DNA from: Rikenellaceae bacterium
GTDB lineage: Bacteria > Bacteroidota > Bacteroidia > Bacteroidales > Rikenellaceae
Assembly (NCBI GenBank): GCA_017463585.1
Contig: JAFTOX010000003.1
Coordinates: 434,001-498,000, forward strand
Direction of reading: 5' to 3'
Length of the DNA stretch: 64,000 nucleotides
Both the position numbers and the translations under genes were made by a program. The notes beneath the pieces were generated by a model. That model searched no databases, was not told where the DNA came from, and was given only the letters and a program-made list of their open reading frames with translations. Positions 60,987 through 64,000 of the stretch are shown one piece after another; within the stretch, counting starts at the first letter, position 1, and every line of letters begins with the position of its first letter.

Positions 60987-61365
60987 AGTGTTAAATGAAT
61001 TTTGTATTTGTTTAACTTGTTAAATTTCGGTTTACGGCGCGACTTGTCGCACTTCACGACAAATCTAACCGCAAATATACAAAAAACATTGTGAATCGAC
61101 TAACATTATGGAGGATATTTTCGTCACTCAATATAATTATTTTACAGCGATCGGCTACTAATTCAACAAAGTGGCAAAAAATGTGTTTTTGTTGCATTTA
61201 TTTGGCGAAAGATTGTCGATAGTATTCAAAAATTTAGTATTTTTGCAAAGATTTTAATAACTTGCAACGTCGAATGTGCTGCAACAACCAACGCACACAC
61301 ACGATAAGCAACATATTAAACCATTGAAATTCAAGTTATAACTTAATACAACATTTAACAAAACT
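60987..61365. promoter_or_regulatory. Divergent fumarase/aldolase region
   Basis: 379 bases without a gene. Minus: -7 TATATTTG (61079-61072), leader hairpin TTGTCG/CGACAA (61044-61049, 61057-61062). Plus: TTG (61213-61215), 22-base spacer, TATTTTTG (61238-61245) for the aldolase. Upstream of it, 61193-61215 resembles the box of the G-tract promoters. Confidence 0.62.
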
Positions 61366-62361
61366 ATGGTATCTTACAAGGATCTTGGTCTGGTGAACAC
61401 CCGTGAGATGTTCGCTGAGGCTATCAAGGGCGGTTACGCTATCCCCGCTTTCAATTTTAACAATATGGAGCAGATGCAGGCTATCATCTCGGCTTGCGTT
61501 GAGTGCTCGTCGCCCGTAATCTTGCAGGTTTCGTCGGGTGCACGTAAGTACGCTAACCAGACTCTGCTTCGCTATATGGCGCAGGGCGCTGTTGAGTACG
61601 CTAAGGAGTTGGGTAAGAACATTCCTATCGTACTGCACCTCGACCACGGTAACTCGTTCGAGCTCTGTAAGAGCTGTATCGATATGGGTTTCTCGTCGGT
61701 GATGATCGACGGTAGCCACCTCCCCTACGACGAGAACGTAGCGCTGACCAAGCAGGTAGTTGAGTACGCTCACCAGCACGACGTAACCGTAGAGGGTGAG
61801 CTCGGCGTTTTGGCAGGTGTAGAGGACGAGGTTTCGTCGGAGGTTGCTCACTACACTCGCCCCGAGGAGGTTGTTGATTTCGTAACCAAGACCGGCGTTG
61901 ATTCGTTGGCTATCTCGATCGGTACCTCGCACGGCGCTAACAAGTTCAAGCCCGAGCAGTGCACCCGCAACGCTGAGGGTATCCTCGTTCCCCCCGAACT
62001 GCGTTTCGACATCTTGGAGGAGATCGAGAAGCAGCTCCCCGGTTTCCCCATCGTTCTGCACGGTTCGTCGTCGGTTCCCCAGGAGTACGTGAAGATCATC
62101 AACACCCACGGTGGTGCTTTGAAGGACGCAGTAGGTATTCCCGAGGAGCAGTTGCGCAAGGCTGCTAAGAGCGCAGTTTGCAAGATCAACATCGACTCGG
62201 ACGGTCGTCTGGCTATGACCGCTGCTGTACGTAAGATCTTCGTTGACAACCCGGCTGAGTTCGACCCCCGCAAGTACTTGGGTCCCGCTCGCGACGAGTT
62301 GAAGAAGCTCTATATGCACAAGTGCGAGAACGTTCTGGGTTCGGCTGGTAAGGTTAAGTAA
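61366..62361 (+). CDS. fba: Class II fructose-1,6-bisphosphate aldolase
   Basis: Splits fructose-1,6-bisphosphate to the two triose phosphates; zinc-dependent. 331 residues. Features: YAIPAFNFNNMEQMQAI, VLHLDHGNSFELCKSCIDMGFSSVMIDGSHLPYDENV (catalytic Asp-His), VEGELGVLAGVEDEV, IGTSHGANKF, and VLHGSSSVPQEYVKIIN (phosphate loop). The sequence belongs to the longer class IIB-like type with a Lys-rich end. Codons are strongly biased, fitting high expression. Leader about 110 bases; strong terminator follows. Confidence 0.97.
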   Translation: MVSYKDLGLVNTREMFAEAIKGGYAIPAFNFNNMEQMQAIISACVECSSPVILQVSSGARKYANQTLLRYMAQGAVEYAKELGKNIPIVLHLDHGNSFELCKSCIDMGFSSVMIDGSHLPYDENVALTKQVVEYAHQHDVTVEGELGVLAGVEDEVSSEVAHYTRPEEVVDFVTKTGVDSLAISIGTSHGANKFKPEQCTRNAEGILVPPELRFDILEEIEKQLPGFPIVLHGSSSVPQEYVKIINTHGGALKDAVGIPEEQLRKAAKSAVCKINIDSDGRLAMTAAVRKIFVDNPAEFDPRKYLGPARDELKKLYMHKCENVLGSAGKVK

Positions 62362-62390
62362 TTCAGACGATTGACTCGTTCGTAAATGAG

Positions 62391-62422
62391 AACGCCCGAC
62401 CACTGTGGTCGGGCGTTTCTTT
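62391..62422 (+). terminator. Terminator of the aldolase gene
   Basis: Twelve-base perfect arms (62391-62402 and 62406-62417), loop CTG, T-rich tail. Confidence 0.88.
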
Positions 62423-62440
62423 TATGTCGGCAGATTTGGA

Positions 62441-62905
62441 TTACCAATTTTTGAAGGGGTTGCGCACAAGGTGAGAATTGTAGTAGCGACGGTCGCCCGT
62501 AACCTCCTCGCCCAGCCACTCGGGGCGGGCAAATTGTTCGTCGGGCGCGGAGAGTTCGATCTCGGCAACGGTCAGACCTTCGTTGTCGCCATAGAACTCA
62601 TCAACCTCGAAGGTGTGTCCCTCGAACGGAATGAGGTAGCGGCACTTGTCGATCACACCGCCACGGCACAACGTGAGCATTTCGAGAGCCTCGCGCACGG
62701 GCACTTCGTACTCCCACTCGCTGCGGCTAATGCCGTCGGCGCTCGGACCTTTGATAGTCAGGTAGCCGCGCTCGCCACGCACTCGGACACGAACGGTGCA
62801 ACCACCGCCCGACGAGAGATACCCCTGCGCGATACGTTCGCACGAGGTGGCCGACGACTTATAATCGCCCGCGACCAAGAATTTACGTTCGATCTCCAAT
62901 GCCAT
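62441..62905 (-). CDS. CYTH-domain phosphatase/triphosphatase-like protein
   Basis: 154 residues, one CYTH domain: EIERKFLV (ExExK-type start, about residues 4-11), then alternating charged strands VRVRVRGERGYLTIKGP, SRSEWEYEVPV, CRYLIPFEGHTFEVDEFYGDN and VAEIELSAPDEQF. Members hydrolyse triphosphates such as polyphosphate or thiamine triphosphate within a tunnel of charged side chains. ATG 62905 starts the domain; the longer frame is unlikely. -7 box TATCTTTG at 62934-62927. Confidence 0.88.
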   Translation of the reverse strand: MALEIERKFLVAGDYKSSATSCERIAQGYLSSGGGCTVRVRVRGERGYLTIKGPSADGISRSEWEYEVPVREALEMLTLCRGGVIDKCRYLIPFEGHTFEVDEFYGDNEGLTVAEIELSAPDEQFARPEWLGEEVTGDRRYYNSHLVRNPFKNW

Positions 62906-63004
62906 AACTTTGATGTTCGTTTGTTGCAAAGATAGCGATTTTCGAGCTGAGTGTGCGCCACTGAGGCCCAATATTTTTGATGAGTAAGGAAAGAGGGCGT
63001 AAAA

Positions 63005-63036
63005 TTTGTAGTTTTGGAGGTAAATACCTATCTTTG
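63005..63036 (+). promoter_or_regulatory. Promoter of sufB
   Basis: TTTG (63005-63008), 20-base spacer, TATCTTTG (63029-63036), 24 bases before the start. Confidence 0.72.
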
Positions 63037-63060
63037 TAGATTACAACGAGTACATTATAA

Positions 63061-64000
63061 ATGGAAGAAAGAGATCAGATAATTGCCGACCTCGGCAACG
63101 AATATAAATATGGTTTCACCACCGACATCGAGACCGAAACAATTCCGCGCGGTCTGAACGAAGATGTCGTGCGACTCATCTCGCAGAAAAAGGGCGAACC
63201 CGAATGGCTCACAGCCTATCGACTGAAAGCCTATCGCCATTGGCTCACGATGACTATGCCGACGTGGGCACACCTCGATATTCCCGAAATCGATTATCAG
63301 GATATTATCTACTACGCCGCACCGCGCACAAAACCCAAGCTCAACTCGATGGACGAGGTCGATCCCGAGTTGCGTCGTACGTTCGACAAGCTGGGTATTC
63401 CGCTCGAAGAGCAGATGGCGCTGTCGGGCGTGGCGGTCGACGCGGTGATGGACTCGGTTTCGGTCAAGACCACATTCAAAGAGGTGCTGGCCGAGAAGGG
63501 AATCATCTTCTGCTCGATCAGCGAGGCTGTGCGCGACTACCCCGAATTGGTGCGCAAGTACCTGGGTAGCGTGGTGCCCTATGCCGACAACTTTTTCACG
63601 GCATTGAACGCAGCGGTATTTTCGGACGGCTCGTTCTGCTACATTCCCAAAGGGGTGCGCTGCCCGATGGAGTTGAGCACCTATTTCCGTATCAATGCCG
63701 CAGGAACGGGTCAGTTCGAGCGAACGCTGATCGTGGCCGACGAAGGATCGTATGTGAGCTACTTGGAGGGTTGTACCGCTCCGCAACGCGACGAAAATCA
63801 GTTGCACGCCGCCGTAGTCGAGATTGTCGTGCTGAAAGATGCCGAGGTGAAATATTCGACCGTACAGAATTGGTACCCAGGCGATAAGGAGGGTAAGGGC
63901 GGCATTTACAACTTTGTAACCAAGCGCGGCATTTGCAAGGGCGACAACGCGCGTCTGTCGTGGACGCAGGTCGAGACGGGATCGGCTATCACGTGGAAAT
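63061..64000 (+). CDS. sufB: Fe-S assembly scaffold SufB, N-terminal part
   Basis: SufB receives sulfur from SufE and builds the Fe-S cluster with SufC and SufD. The gene runs off the window after about 313 residues; relatives have about 480. Visible: [119 protein letters not shown], and [24 protein letters not shown]. sufC, D and S probably follow beyond the end; sufE lies 48 kb back. Confidence 0.97.
   Translation, partial: MEERDQIIADLGNEYKYGFTTDIETETIPRGLNEDVVRLISQKKGEPEWLTAYRLKAYRHWLTMTMPTWAHLDIPEIDYQDIIYYAAPRTKPKLNSMDEVDPELRRTFDKLGIPLEEQMALSGVAVDAVMDSVSVKTTFKEVLAEKGIIFCSISEAVRDYPELVRKYLGSVVPYADNFFTALNAAVFSDGSFCYIPKGVRCPMELSTYFRINAAGTGQFERTLIVADEGSYVSYLEGCTAPQRDENQLHAAVVEIVVLKDAEVKYSTVQNWYPGDKEGKGGIYNFVTKRGICKGDNARLSWTQVETGSAITWK

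Noticed and set aside
59379..60998. A 539-codon open frame opposite fumarase
   Set aside because: Same cause: antisense shadow of a highly biased gene. The sequence is low-complexity Leu/Thr/Gln-rich without a known fold.
1..64000. tRNA, rRNA, CRISPR arrays, insertion sequences, integration sites
   Set aside because: I looked for tRNA-like T-arm text, regularly spaced repeats and transposase or integrase genes and found none that holds up.

Overview
The window is chromosomal core DNA from a member of the Bacteroidota, most likely the order Bacteroidales. A Rikenellaceae/Alistipes-like host is my inference from protein style and cannot be settled here. The grounds are: many promoters of the Bacteroidota type (a TTG/TTTG box about 19-22 bases before TAnnTTTG), little sign of Shine-Dalgarno sequences, and families typical of the phylum (GSCFA, DUF2851, DUF4294, DUF4831, LptE with a TPR-SecG neighbour, BatD/BatE, TIGR02757, Fe-type SOD, gamma-alpha fused 2-oxoacid:ferredoxin oxidoreductase). 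I found no rRNA, tRNA, CRISPR array, transposase, prophage or integrase.

Layout. 1-4.1 kb: the end of a LolA-like gene, then a leftward operon HU-like membrane protein, sigma-54 activator, lptE, TPR protein, secG. 4.3-8.2 kb: a short-form arginine decarboxylase and a PiT-PhoU phosphate transporter. 8.2-12.9 kb: rfbC, ogt, secA. 12.9-17.7 kb: leftward GSCFA, phosphatase/nuclease-superfamily protein, sufE, sufT-like, DUF2851. 17.7-24.7 kb: ispE, a clostripain-type lipoprotein, the leftward rplM-rpsI-rpsB-tsf block, and a large FISUMP/Fn3-like lipoprotein. 25-27.4 kb: a MATE exporter, then a tiny lipoprotein and a beta-barrel protein, each behind an almost identical promoter carrying a long G tract. 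27.5-32.7 kb: rluB-like gene with a repetitive N-terminus, a MalY/PatB aminotransferase, ffh, era. 32.7-36.3 kb: SLOG protein, an AraC regulator divergent from an SDR reductase, a YtxH/holin-like trio. 36.3-46.9 kb: a second beta-barrel paralogue with a G tract, DUF4294, thioesterase, a pair of palindromic elements, ruvA, an Skp-like lipoprotein, then the tight rightward cluster ybbR-like, coaE, folP, lolD-like, TIGR02757, trmN6, followed by DUF4831, alkD-like, radA. 47-54.7 kb: a UXS-like epimerase without its catalytic Tyr, thioredoxin, a CoA-transferase, a CotH lipoprotein, korAB. 54.8-59 kb: leftward batD, batE, recR, rubredoxin, sod. 59.4-64 kb: class I fumarase, class II aldolase, a CYTH protein, and the start of sufB.

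How the genes fit together. Envelope biogenesis is well represented (LolA-like, LolD-like, LptE, SecG, SecA, Ffh, Skp-like). Anaerobic central metabolism is represented by aldolase, fumarase, KorAB and the CoA-transferase. Oxygen and Fe-S handling is represented by SOD, rubredoxin, BatD/E and SufB/E/T.

The most interesting signal is the pair of promoters at 26334-26399 and 26669-26731. They share 36 of 38 bases and then carry G tracts of 8 and 10 between the -33 and -7 boxes, giving spacers of 22 and 19 bases. A paralogue of the second gene, 10 kb away, also has an 8-G tract in its promoter region. This looks like slipped-strand phase variation of surface proteins. Other points worth a look are the twin palindromes at 38176-38316, the structured segment at 59107-59368, abutting divergent -7 boxes at 37651-37666, probable leaderless transcripts, and operator-like repeats between the AraC regulator and the reductase.
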